DNA of 8,001 nucleotides from an uncultured bacterium. Its GTDB lineage: Bacteria > DRYD01. Below the pieces are notes generated by a model. It saw nothing but the letters and a program-made list of their open reading frames with translations, was not told the DNA's origin and ran no database searches. Every line of letters begins with the position of its first letter. Positions within the stretch are counted from its first letter, which is position 1. The position numbers were made by a program, and so were the translations under genes. The stretch spans positions 1 to 8,001 of the forward strand of contig CALFWH010000112.1 of NCBI GenBank assembly GCA_937927985.1. The letters are read 5' to 3'. This document shows positions 1-5,938 of this stretch, piece by piece.

Positions 1-494
1 TTATCATTGATTGTTTTTACTTGATTTATAGGATTAGTTATTATTAATGTTTTAATCGAAGATATTTTGCTGTATATTAATTTATTTAATTGATGATTGT
101 TAATTGAATATTTATTTATATCTAAATTGGGGTTTGGTAAATTAGTTTCGGTAGTTTCTGTGCTTATAGGTTTTTCATTCTTACTAATATCCTTAGATTG
201 ATTATTAGGCATATTTTTATAAACTACTGGCAATTTATAGAAAACTATATATTTTTTAGTTAAATTTACTTCGTAATCTATATTGAATAAATTACTTAAA
301 TCGTATATATCTACAAATACAGAAGTACCTTTTATTATTGGATTAGTTTTTACTTCTTTTTGTAGATCTTTAACTCTCATTTTCCAAACATTACTAGAAA
401 AACTTAGAAATAATGTTGATATAATTATAATAATTAATAGCAAACTAAATCTTAAGTATTTTTTATTAGTTACCAGATTGAATAGCTTTTTCAT
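1..494 (-). CDS. Secreted or membrane-anchored protein of unknown function, N-terminal part (3' end beyond window)
   Basis: The frame is open from ATG at 494 to the left edge, giving 164 residues with no stop. Residues 1-12 are basic (MKKLFNLVTNKK) and about 15-34 form one hydrophobic segment rich in Leu and Ile, so it is a signal peptide or N-terminal anchor. Residues about 55-82 (GTSVFVDIYDLSNLFNIDYE onwards) faintly resemble the copper-amine-oxidase-N/stalk-type domain of cell-envelope proteins in low-GC bacteria. That match is by eye and weak. From about 90 on the chain is rich in Asn, Ser, Thr and Pro, like a surface linker. The start is supported by AAAAAGGGG at 501-509, six bases before the ATG. 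It overlaps the end of the DUF116-like gene by 29 nt, so it is probably translated from the same message. The next in-frame ATG (380) would remove the hydrophobic segment. Function is unknown. Confidence 0.7.
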   Translation of the reverse strand, partial: MKKLFNLVTNKKYLRFSLLLIIIIISTLFLSFSSNVWKMRVKDLQKEVKTNPIIKGTSVFVDIYDLSNLFNIDYEVNLTKKYIVFYKLPVVYKNMPNNQSKDISKNEKPISTETTETNLPNPNLDINKYSINNHQLNKLIYSKISSIKTLIITNPINQVKTIND

Positions 495-1272
495 AGAATA
501 CCCCTTTTTTGGTTTTATTTACTGATTCTAGTAACATTTTTCTCTTTATAGATTCATTTAAAATTTCTAATAAGATTGATTTATTTTGTAAAGAAATATC
601 AGTTTGTATGTTTTTATATCCAAATTCTGATAGTTCATAAGCTGCTAATGTTTTACATTCTCCTTTTACAAAGGGTAAAATATAACCCTTCAGACCAAAA
701 AGTAGACTTAAATACTTTATAACATTCATTACCATGTTACAAATTGTTATGATATAGACTCCTTTTTTTCTTTTTAAGAATTGAGTTTTTAATATGTTCC
801 AAACACTATCGTAATCTCCTAATACTATGTAATAATCTATTCCTAAAATATCTGCTTTCCTTTTGATTTGGGATAAAAAACATTCTTTGCATTCTAAATG
901 TTTTGCAGTACATTTTAAGGAAAATCTGCTATCTGGGCAATTAAGGGGCTTTTGACAATAACTTATTGTTATAAATCCATTTCCTCTACTTAGATTATCT
1001 ATTAAATCTCTTTTGTTTATACTACTATGAAAGTGTTCTTTATTTTGCTTTTTGAAAAACTCTTTTATAATGAAAGGAAGTAAACTAAATAAAAAATTAA
1101 AAATTATTCTTAAAGGTTGTTTATAAAATAGAAACCATAAATATTTAAAAGTAGGTTTTCTTATGTAGTATTTGGTCATTATCCAGAAATTAGGATTTTT
1201 TATTCTATAATATTCTGGGAAGGTTTCGGAGAATTTCTTAAAAAATTCAATCCACTGTTTTGTTTGTTTCAT
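466..1272 (-). CDS. DUF116-like seven-cysteine protein
   Basis: A 268-residue protein with exactly seven cysteines: C106, C112, C121, C128, C131, C178 and C206. The arrangement C-x5-C-x8-C-x6-C-x2-C, with NCPDSRFS around C112, followed by an alpha/beta stretch (LGIDYYIVLGD at about 143-153, GVYIITICN at 171-179), fits DUF116, a family known for seven conserved cysteines and a possible membrane association. The cysteines could bind a metal or an Fe-S cluster; that is inference. The N-terminal third is basic and aromatic, with a hydrophobic stretch at about 55-72 that could touch the membrane. The start lies only 2 nt after the prfA stop and has no Shine-Dalgarno sequence, so translation probably depends on reinitiation after prfA. 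From memory, DUF116 genes often sit near translation genes such as fmt and rsmB, which suits this operon. The molecular function is unknown. The family call is by pattern, not by a profile search. Confidence 0.7.
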   Translation of the reverse strand: MKQTKQWIEFFKKFSETFPEYYRIKNPNFWIMTKYYIRKPTFKYLWFLFYKQPLRIIFNFLFSLLPFIIKEFFKKQNKEHFHSSINKRDLIDNLSRGNGFITISYCQKPLNCPDSRFSLKCTAKHLECKECFLSQIKRKADILGIDYYIVLGDYDSVWNILKTQFLKRKKGVYIITICNMVMNVIKYLSLLFGLKGYILPFVKGECKTLAAYELSEFGYKNIQTDISLQNKSILLEILNESIKRKMLLESVNKTKKGVFYEKAIQSGN

Positions 1273-1274
1273 TT

Positions 1275-2381
1275 TTATATAGTAGCTTTTTTATTCATTT
1301 GTTGAATTTCTTTTATTTTTTCTAAAATTTCTGCTTTTTGAAGTTCTTCTATTATTGGTTCTAAGTTTCCTTCTAAGATGTGTTCTAGATTTTGTAGAGT
1401 TAGATTGATTCTATGATCGGTAACCCTGTTTTGGGGGAAGTTGTAAGTTCTTATTTTTTCGCTTCTATCTCCTGTTTTAACCTGTTGTTTTCTTTGTTTT
1501 CTTAGTTCTTCTTCTTGTCGTTCTTTTTCTAATTGAGCTATTTTTGCCCTTAATATTTTTAAAGCTTTAATTTTGTTTTGATTTAAGCTTCTTTCGTCTG
1601 CACATGTTACTAATATTCCAGTGGGGATATGTTTTATTCTCACTGCGCATTCGTTTTTGTTTACGTTTTGTCCTCCTGGTCCCCCTGCTTTGAATGTATC
1701 TACTTCTATATCTTCTTCTTTTATATAAATTTCTTTCTCTTCCATTTCTGGTAATACTATTACTGTAGCTGTAGAGGTATGGATTCTGCCACTTGCTTCT
1801 GTTATTGGTACTCTTTGTACTCTATGAGTCCCACTTTCGTATTTGAAAATTTTGTAAGCTCCTTTACCACTTACTAAAAAAGATATTTCTTTTATACCAC
1901 CTAAATCAGTATAGTTACTATTTAATATTTCCATTTTAAATTTCATTTTATCTATAAATTTTGAATACATTCTAAATAAGTCACTTGCAAATAGTGCAGC
2001 TTCTTCTCCTCCTGTTCCTGCCCTTATTTCAATTATTACATTTTTCTCATCTTCTTGTTTGTCAGATATTATTAAACTCCATAATTCTCTTTCTTTATTT
2101 TCTAATTCTTTTATTAATTTATCTTTTTCTTCTTGATAAAAATTTCTCATTTCTTCATCTTTTTCCGCTTTTATTAGTTCATTTATCTCTTCTATTTCTA
2201 AATAAATTTTTTCATAATTCTCAAATAAATTAGTGTACTCTTCTAAATGATTTTTTTCTTTTATTAAATTGATGTAGTTATTATCCGAGAAATTGGTAAC
2301 TTTTTCTAATTCAAGATTTATATTTAGTAATTTTTCTTTGTTTACAAGATAAATACTTTTTAAGGTTTCATCTATACCCAT
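1275..2381 (-). CDS. prfA: Peptide chain release factor 1
   Basis: RF1 reads UAA and UAG in the ribosomal A site and triggers hydrolysis of peptidyl-tRNA. The 368 residues match the usual RF1 length. Residues 1-100 form the charged helical N-terminal domain. GTGGEEAALFA (122-132) is a family signature. The stop-codon-reading tripeptide is P192-I-T194 inside HRVQRVPITEASGRIHTS, the P-x-T form of RF1 and not the SPF form of RF2. The catalytic loop is GGPGGQNVNKNE, with GGQ at 236-238. A coiled Lys/Glu/Gln stretch (about 274-304) precedes KIRTYNFPQNRVTDHR. The ATG at 2381 has GGAG four bases upstream, and that whole region is tandemly duplicated (see repeat). It follows the unknown 210-residue gene by 30 nt and is followed by the DUF116-like gene after 2 nt. 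prmC (hemK), its usual methyltransferase partner, is not in the window. Confidence 0.97.
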   Translation of the reverse strand: MGIDETLKSIYLVNKEKLLNINLELEKVTNFSDNNYINLIKEKNHLEEYTNLFENYEKIYLEIEEINELIKAEKDEEMRNFYQEEKDKLIKELENKERELWSLIISDKQEDEKNVIIEIRAGTGGEEAALFASDLFRMYSKFIDKMKFKMEILNSNYTDLGGIKEISFLVSGKGAYKIFKYESGTHRVQRVPITEASGRIHTSTATVIVLPEMEEKEIYIKEEDIEVDTFKAGGPGGQNVNKNECAVRIKHIPTGILVTCADERSLNQNKIKALKILRAKIAQLEKERQEEELRKQRKQQVKTGDRSEKIRTYNFPQNRVTDHRINLTLQNLEHILEGNLEPIIEELQKAEILEKIKEIQQMNKKATI

Positions 2382-2409
2382 ACTGCTCCACTATACCCTT
2401 ACTGCTCCA
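2372..2409. repeat. 19-bp tandem duplication of the prfA ribosome-binding and start region
   Basis: Two adjacent 19-bp units lie at 2372-2390 and 2391-2409 and match at 18 of 19 positions. Read on the minus strand, the upstream unit is TGGAGCAGTAAGGGTATAG and the downstream unit is TGGAGCAGTATGGGTATAG. The single difference turns the ATG used by prfA in the downstream unit into AAG in the upstream one. Each unit therefore carries a GGAG motif, but only one carries a start codon. The matching units end sharply on both sides. Confidence 0.95.
2382..2390 (-). promoter_or_regulatory. Ribosome-binding site of prfA
   Basis: On the minus strand GGAG (2386-2389) lies four bases before the ATG at 2381. 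A second GGAG, 19 bases further upstream (2405-2408), comes from the duplication and has no usable start codon at the matching distance. This is the basis for choosing ATG 2381 as the prfA start. Confidence 0.7.
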
Positions 2410-2411
2410 TT

Positions 2412-3044
2412 CTACATTTTTCTTACCATTATGATTATTAATCCCATTACAGTAAAGAATATCTGTTTTATAGGGATATATAAATTATCTATGTCTTGTA
2501 AATAGGTATTTTGAATTGTTTCTTTGTTCTGTAAAAATGATATATATTGTTGGTTATTTATAATTTTTAATGTAAAATTTTTGAAAATATCCATGTTAAT
2601 ATTTGTTTTTGTTGCTTGGATAATATTACCTTGATATTTTTGTAATGATATATTTTCTAAAGCTAAAATATAGCTTATAGCAAATATTATTGGGATGGTT
2701 TCATTGTTTAAGTATATTTGATTTGTTATTGATATATCTGAATTAACTTCACTATCTGTTATTAATACATTGTAAAAATCGTAAAAAATAGGGATATTAG
2801 AATCAAAATTGATATTGCTTTTGAATAGTCTAAGATTTTCAAGAATATTTATGATATACTTTATGATTAAATCTTCTTTTTGTTTATGTATAACTAATAG
2901 TGAAATGTTTTGAAAATCCAGATTTAATAAACCTTGTTCAAACTTGTTTATCAATTCATAAGAATAATTTATTAGGTAAATGTATTCTTCTAAGTTTAGA
3001 TCTTTTTCAGATTTAAATAGCTTTACTTTATTTATTATTTGCAT
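2412..3044 (-). CDS. Uncharacterised 210-residue protein with a hydrophobic C-terminal end
   Basis: I do not recognise this protein. It is 210 residues long and very rich in Ile, Asn, Leu and Lys, with no cysteine. Most of it looks like a soluble mixed helix/strand chain, with a hydrophobic patch at about 117-130 (TIPIIFAISYILAL). The last 20 residues contain a hydrophobic segment (about 194-206, IFFTVMGLIIIMV) closed by RKM, like a C-terminal tail anchor. There is no signal peptide. The start overlaps the tyrS stop in TAATG, so the two are probably translationally coupled. prfA follows after 30 nt. The place beside prfA is often held by prmC, but this chain has no NPPY motif or methyltransferase glycine motif, so it is not prmC. 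The intact frame, coupling and position support a real gene. The function cannot be inferred from sequence. Confidence 0.8.
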   Translation of the reverse strand: MQIINKVKLFKSEKDLNLEEYIYLINYSYELINKFEQGLLNLDFQNISLLVIHKQKEDLIIKYIINILENLRLFKSNINFDSNIPIFYDFYNVLITDSEVNSDISITNQIYLNNETIPIIFAISYILALENISLQKYQGNIIQATKTNINMDIFKNFTLKIINNQQYISFLQNKETIQNTYLQDIDNLYIPIKQIFFTVMGLIIIMVRKM

Positions 3045-4237
3045 TATTTTACTTCTATCTGATAGTAATTAAATTTTCCTATTCTTATGATGAATGGTTT
3101 TTGAAACTTAACTATTTTTTGGGTTAATTTTTGTCCGTTAAGATATATTCCGCCTTGAGATAGTAATCTTTTGGCTTCTGCTTTGCTTTCTAAGATACCT
3201 GCAGCATATAAAGCTTCTATTATGTTTAAATTATTTTGAGAATCTATTAATTCAGAATTTATCTTAAAAAATGGTATATGGGAAGGTAAGTTTTTTTGAG
3301 AATATATATTTACAAATTCTTCATAAGCTTTGTTTGCTTTTTCTTCTGAATGATAGATACTAACTATTTCTTTTGCAAGAATATATTTTATATCCCTTGG
3401 ATTTTCATAAATTTTGAAAAATTTTTCGATATTCTCTTCAGGTAAATTTGTACATAATTGAAAATATCTTTTTATTAAGTTATCGTTAATACTCATGATT
3501 TTTGTAAACATAGTTAAAGGATCTTCATCTATTCCTATGTAGTTACCTAAGGATTTACTCATTTTGTTTACTCCATCTATTCCTTCAAGTATTGGTAACA
3601 TTATTGCTACTTCTGGTTCTTGGTTATATTTTTCTTGAATATATCTTGTTACTATAAAGTTAAATTTTTGATCTATACCTCCTAATTCAACGTCTGCTTG
3701 TAGATATACGCTATCGTAAGCTTGAAAAAGTGGATACATTAATTCATGTAAGGATATTGGCTCATTTGACTTATATCTATTTTTAAAATCTTCTCTTTCT
3801 AACATTTGCGCTAGAGTGTATCTTGAAGTTAACTTTATGATTTCTTCAGGTTTGAGGTTAGATAACCATTGTGAATTATAGACGATTTTTGTTTTTTGGA
3901 GATCTATGATTTTTCCTAACTGGGGTAAATAGGTTTTTAGATTTTCTTCTATTTCTTTTTGAGTTAACATTGGTCTAGTTTTATTTTTACCTGATGGATC
4001 ACCTATTAAAGCTGTGAAATCTCCTAAAACCAAAATGGTTTCATGTCCTAAATCTTGAAAGAGTTTAAATTTTCTTAAAACCACTGCAAATCCAAGATGG
4101 ATAGAATTTGCTGTTGGATCTATTCCTAATTTTACTTTAAGTTTTGATTTTCTTGATAACTTACTCTCTAATTCTTCTAAATTTATTATTTCTTGAGTAT
4201 TCCGTGAAATTTTTTCTAATTGTTCTTTTATTGTCAT
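3044..4237 (-). CDS. tyrS: Tyrosine--tRNA ligase
   Basis: This enzyme charges tRNA-Tyr with tyrosine in the cytoplasm, using ATP. The 397 residues fit the bacterial TyrRS group of about 400 residues (TyrZ-like). The class I signature is KLGIDPTANSIHLGF, with the HIGH-equivalent at 47-50 reading HLGF; the last position is usually His or Asn. The second signature, KMSKS, is at 225-229 (GVNKMSKSLGNYIGI). The tyrosine and tRNA-site stretch QAYDSVYLQADVELGGIDQK (172-191) is typical of the family. The C-terminus from about 336 is an S4 RNA-binding domain (EALYAAGILESKAEAKRLLS, then GGIYLNGQKL). The ATG at 4237 overlaps the sufU stop in ATGA, with only weak purine-rich sequence upstream, so coupling to sufU is likely. 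The stop overlaps the start of the next gene. Confidence 0.96.
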   Translation of the reverse strand: MTIKEQLEKISRNTQEIINLEELESKLSRKSKLKVKLGIDPTANSIHLGFAVVLRKFKLFQDLGHETILVLGDFTALIGDPSGKNKTRPMLTQKEIEENLKTYLPQLGKIIDLQKTKIVYNSQWLSNLKPEEIIKLTSRYTLAQMLEREDFKNRYKSNEPISLHELMYPLFQAYDSVYLQADVELGGIDQKFNFIVTRYIQEKYNQEPEVAIMLPILEGIDGVNKMSKSLGNYIGIDEDPLTMFTKIMSINDNLIKRYFQLCTNLPEENIEKFFKIYENPRDIKYILAKEIVSIYHSEEKANKAYEEFVNIYSQKNLPSHIPFFKINSELIDSQNNLNIIEALYAAGILESKAEAKRLLSQGGIYLNGQKLTQKIVKFQKPFIIRIGKFNYYQIEVK

Positions 4238-4695
4238 GTTGATGATATCTTTTCAAGGATATTTTTTAGGGTTATCCAGGATAAAAGGGCACACTTTATC
4301 CTTACGGGGAATTTGTGAATATTACTAAAGGCTAATATATCACTATCTTTAAAAATTGAAAATATTGGATCGTTTGTATCATTTGAATTGTTTTTTCCTG
4401 TTTTTATATATTCTATAGATTTTTCTGTTAGGTTTAATGCGTCTTTGACTGATAATCCTTTGATCATGGATGTTAGGATAGAAGAGGAAGCAATTGATAT
4501 GGAGCAGCCTTGTCCTTGAAAAGAAATATCTTCTATTTTATTATTTTCTACTAAAAGAAATAGAGTTATTTGATCTCCACAGAGAGGGTTTTGTCCTTCT
4601 TCTTTAAAATTAAACTTCTCTAGGGATTTCTTGTTGTAAGGATTTTGATAGTGCTCAAGTATTATATCGTTATAAACCAATTCTAATTCGTCCAT
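4234..4695 (-). CDS. sufU: SufU-type Fe-S cluster assembly protein
   Basis: SufU is the zinc-dependent sulfur-transfer partner of the cysteine desulfurase SufS in Fe-S cluster assembly of Gram-positive and related bacteria. The 153 residues carry the family hallmarks: EHYQNPYNKKSL near the N-terminus, NPLCGDQ with C39 and D41, FQGQGCSISIASSS with C64, and RIKCALLSW with C135. C39, D41, C64 and C135 correspond to the Cys-Asp-Cys-Cys zinc ligands of Bacillus SufU. The long stretch between the second and third cysteines (71 positions) favours SufU over classical IscU, though members of the wider family are hard to separate by eye. It is the first gene of the minus-strand run and overlaps tyrS by 4 nt. 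No sufS, sufB, sufC or sufD is in the window. The ATG at 4695 has an in-frame stop 19 nt upstream and no close Shine-Dalgarno sequence; the AGGAGGG upstream is too far away. Confidence 0.92.
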   Translation of the reverse strand: MDELELVYNDIILEHYQNPYNKKSLEKFNFKEEGQNPLCGDQITLFLLVENNKIEDISFQGQGCSISIASSSILTSMIKGLSVKDALNLTEKSIEYIKTGKNNSNDTNDPIFSIFKDSDILAFSNIHKFPVRIKCALLSWITLKNILEKISST

Positions 4696-4786
4696 ATTAA
4701 TAAAAATTTTATCTTATATTTTTTTTCCCTCCTACGCTTATATTTTTTTAATAGGAATTAGAGTTTTGGGATTTAATTTAATAATT
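4696..4786. promoter_or_regulatory. Divergent intergenic spacer, presumed promoters for the sufU operon and mtnA
   Basis: This 91-bp spacer separates divergent genes, so promoters for both directions should lie here or just inside the flanking genes. It is extremely AT-rich. Possible -10 boxes are TAAAAT on the minus strand (4706-4711) and TATATT on the plus strand (4715-4720 and 4739-4744). None has a convincing -35 box at the right distance. An AGGAGGG on the minus strand (4727-4733) lies 31 nt before the sufU start. I see no clear inverted repeat that would mark an operator. Confidence 0.4.
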
Positions 4787-5797
4787 ATGAATTTGCAACC
4801 TATAAAGATTAATTTTGAAAAGAATGTTTTTTCTGTTTTAGATCAAAAATTGCTTCCTTTCCAGATAAGATATATTGATTTAAAGACTATAGACGATGTT
4901 TACAATGTAATAAAAAATATGAATGTTAGGGGAGCTCCTTTAATAGGAATAGTTGCTTTAATAGGACTGTATTTAAGTAATGATTTTAAAAATTTACAAG
5001 AAAATATGCTTTATCTTCAGAATGCCAGACCCACTGCAGTTAATATTTTTAACTACTTTTCCTTATTGAAAGATCATCTATCCAAAACCGATTTTGGTTG
5101 TTATAAACAAGCTATAAAAGATTTCATAATTGATATAATTAAATTGGAAGAAGAAAAAAATTACCTAATTTCTAAAAATGGATTTGATTTAATAAATGAA
5201 TTAATTAAGAAAAATGAGGTTAATATTTTAACGCACTGTAATACAGGATCATTAGCTACCATAGGGTTGGGCACAGCTTTAGGAATTATAAAGTTTAGTT
5301 ATCAAGAGTTTAAAAAAATTCATAAAAATGTTTTTGTTTGGGTAGATGAAACTAGACCTTATTTACAAGGTAGTAGACTTACTGCTTGGGAATTATCCCA
5401 AGAAAATATACCTTTTAAAATTATTACCGATAATATGGCTGCTTATGTTATGTTTGAAGGATTAGTTGATGTTGTTTGTGTTGGAGCTGATAGAATATCA
5501 AGAAATGGGGATGTTGCTAATAAAATAGGAACTCTAAATTTAGCTATACTTTGTAAATATTTTAATATACCTTTTATTGTGGCTGCTCCTTCTTCTTCTG
5601 TTGATTTTAAAATACCAGATCTAAAAAACTTATCCGTTGAACAAAGAAATAAGGAAGAAGTACTAAAAATAAACAATTATTTGGTAACTAATCCAGATTA
5701 TGATGCTCTAAATCCTTCTTTTGACATTACTCCATCTCATTTAGTTAGTTATATAGTTTTGGAAAATGGAATTTACAAATATCCTTATAGTTTTTAA
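4787..5797 (+). CDS. mtnA: S-methyl-5-thioribose-1-phosphate isomerase
   Basis: MtnA converts 5-methylthioribose-1-phosphate to methylthioribulose-1-phosphate in methionine salvage or related methylthio-pentose disposal. It is related to the eIF2B alpha/beta/delta family. Counted from ATG 4787 it has 336 residues, near the usual 340-350. Signatures are NVRGAPLIGIVA (46-57), ILTHCNTGSLAT (147-158) with catalytic Cys151, VDETRPYLQGSRLTAWEL (186-203), and GADRISRNGDVANKIGT (233-249) with catalytic Asp235. The C-terminal NPSFDITPSHLV stretch is also typical. An alternative in-frame TTG at 4766 would add seven residues (MGFNLII). It has an AGGA motif about ten bases upstream, while the ATG has no good Shine-Dalgarno sequence. 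I prefer ATG on family length, but the start is uncertain. No mtnK, mtnP or other salvage gene is in the window. The next gene on this strand is the tRNA, 59 nt away. Confidence 0.95.
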   Translation: MNLQPIKINFEKNVFSVLDQKLLPFQIRYIDLKTIDDVYNVIKNMNVRGAPLIGIVALIGLYLSNDFKNLQENMLYLQNARPTAVNIFNYFSLLKDHLSKTDFGCYKQAIKDFIIDIIKLEEEKNYLISKNGFDLINELIKKNEVNILTHCNTGSLATIGLGTALGIIKFSYQEFKKIHKNVFVWVDETRPYLQGSRLTAWELSQENIPFKIITDNMAAYVMFEGLVDVVCVGADRISRNGDVANKIGTLNLAILCKYFNIPFIVAAPSSSVDFKIPDLKNLSVEQRNKEEVLKINNYLVTNPDYDALNPSFDITPSHLVSYIVLENGIYKYPYSF

Positions 5798-5856
5798 AGT
5801 TTTTTAAAAGGTAAATTTTTTTTGTTGTAGAATAGATAGAATGAATAAATATTAAA
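5798..5856 (+). promoter_or_regulatory. Possible promoter region of the tRNA-Ala gene
   Basis: This 59-bp AT-rich gap lies between mtnA and the tRNA. TAGAAT occurs twice (5828-5833 and 5837-5842), each matching TATAAT at five of six positions. The second is correctly placed to start transcription a few bases before the tRNA. No good -35 box precedes either. I see no GC-rich hairpin followed by T residues, so mtnA has no clear intrinsic terminator and read-through into the tRNA is possible. Confidence 0.35.
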
Positions 5857-5928
5857 GGGGTCGTAGCTCAGTGGGAGAGCGTCTCGTTTGCACCGAGAAG
5901 GTCAGGGGTTCAAATCCCCTCGGCTCCA
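5857..5928 (+). tRNA. tRNA-Ala (anticodon UGC)
   Basis: The 72 bases fold into a complete cloverleaf. The acceptor stem GGGGTCG pairs with CGGCTCC, including the G3-U70 wobble that is the identity element for alanyl-tRNA synthetase. The D arm is GCTC/GAGC around AGTGGGA. The anticodon stem TCTCG/CGAGA encloses TTTGCAC, giving anticodon TGC. The variable loop is AGGTC. The T arm is AGGGG/CCCCT around TTCAAAT, and the discriminator is A. The 3' CCA is not encoded after the discriminator (the next bases are ATC), so it must be added after transcription and 3' processing probably uses RNase Z. The transketolase start follows ten bases later. Confidence 0.97.
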
Positions 5929-5938
5929 ATCTTAATCA

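Noticed and set aside
283..525. Plus-strand open frame of 80 codons
   Set aside because: It lies opposite the exported-protein gene and the end of the DUF116-like gene, has no recognisable motif, and reads as low-complexity Ile/Leu/Phe sequence.
1985..2233. Plus-strand open frame of 82 codons, Leu/Phe-rich and membrane-like
   Set aside because: It is antisense to the Lys/Glu-rich N-terminal domain of prfA. Leu/Phe runs are what the reverse complement of AAA/GAA codons gives.
1275..2381. Release factor 2 or a ribosome-rescue paralogue instead of RF1
   Set aside because: The codon-recognition tripeptide is P-x-T (PIT), not SPF; the N-terminal domain is complete, and there is no RF2-type internal frameshift.
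2412..3044. Reading the gene next to prfA as prmC (hemK)
   Set aside because: It has no NPPY motif and no glycine-rich SAM-binding motif, and its composition and hydrophobic C-terminus do not fit a methyltransferase.
5443..5676. Minus-strand open frame of 77 codons
   Set aside because: It is antisense to conserved mtnA motifs (GADR to PSSS), so mtnA is the coding strand.
5798..5856. Rho-independent terminator after mtnA
   Set aside because: There are T runs, but no GC-containing hairpin before them.
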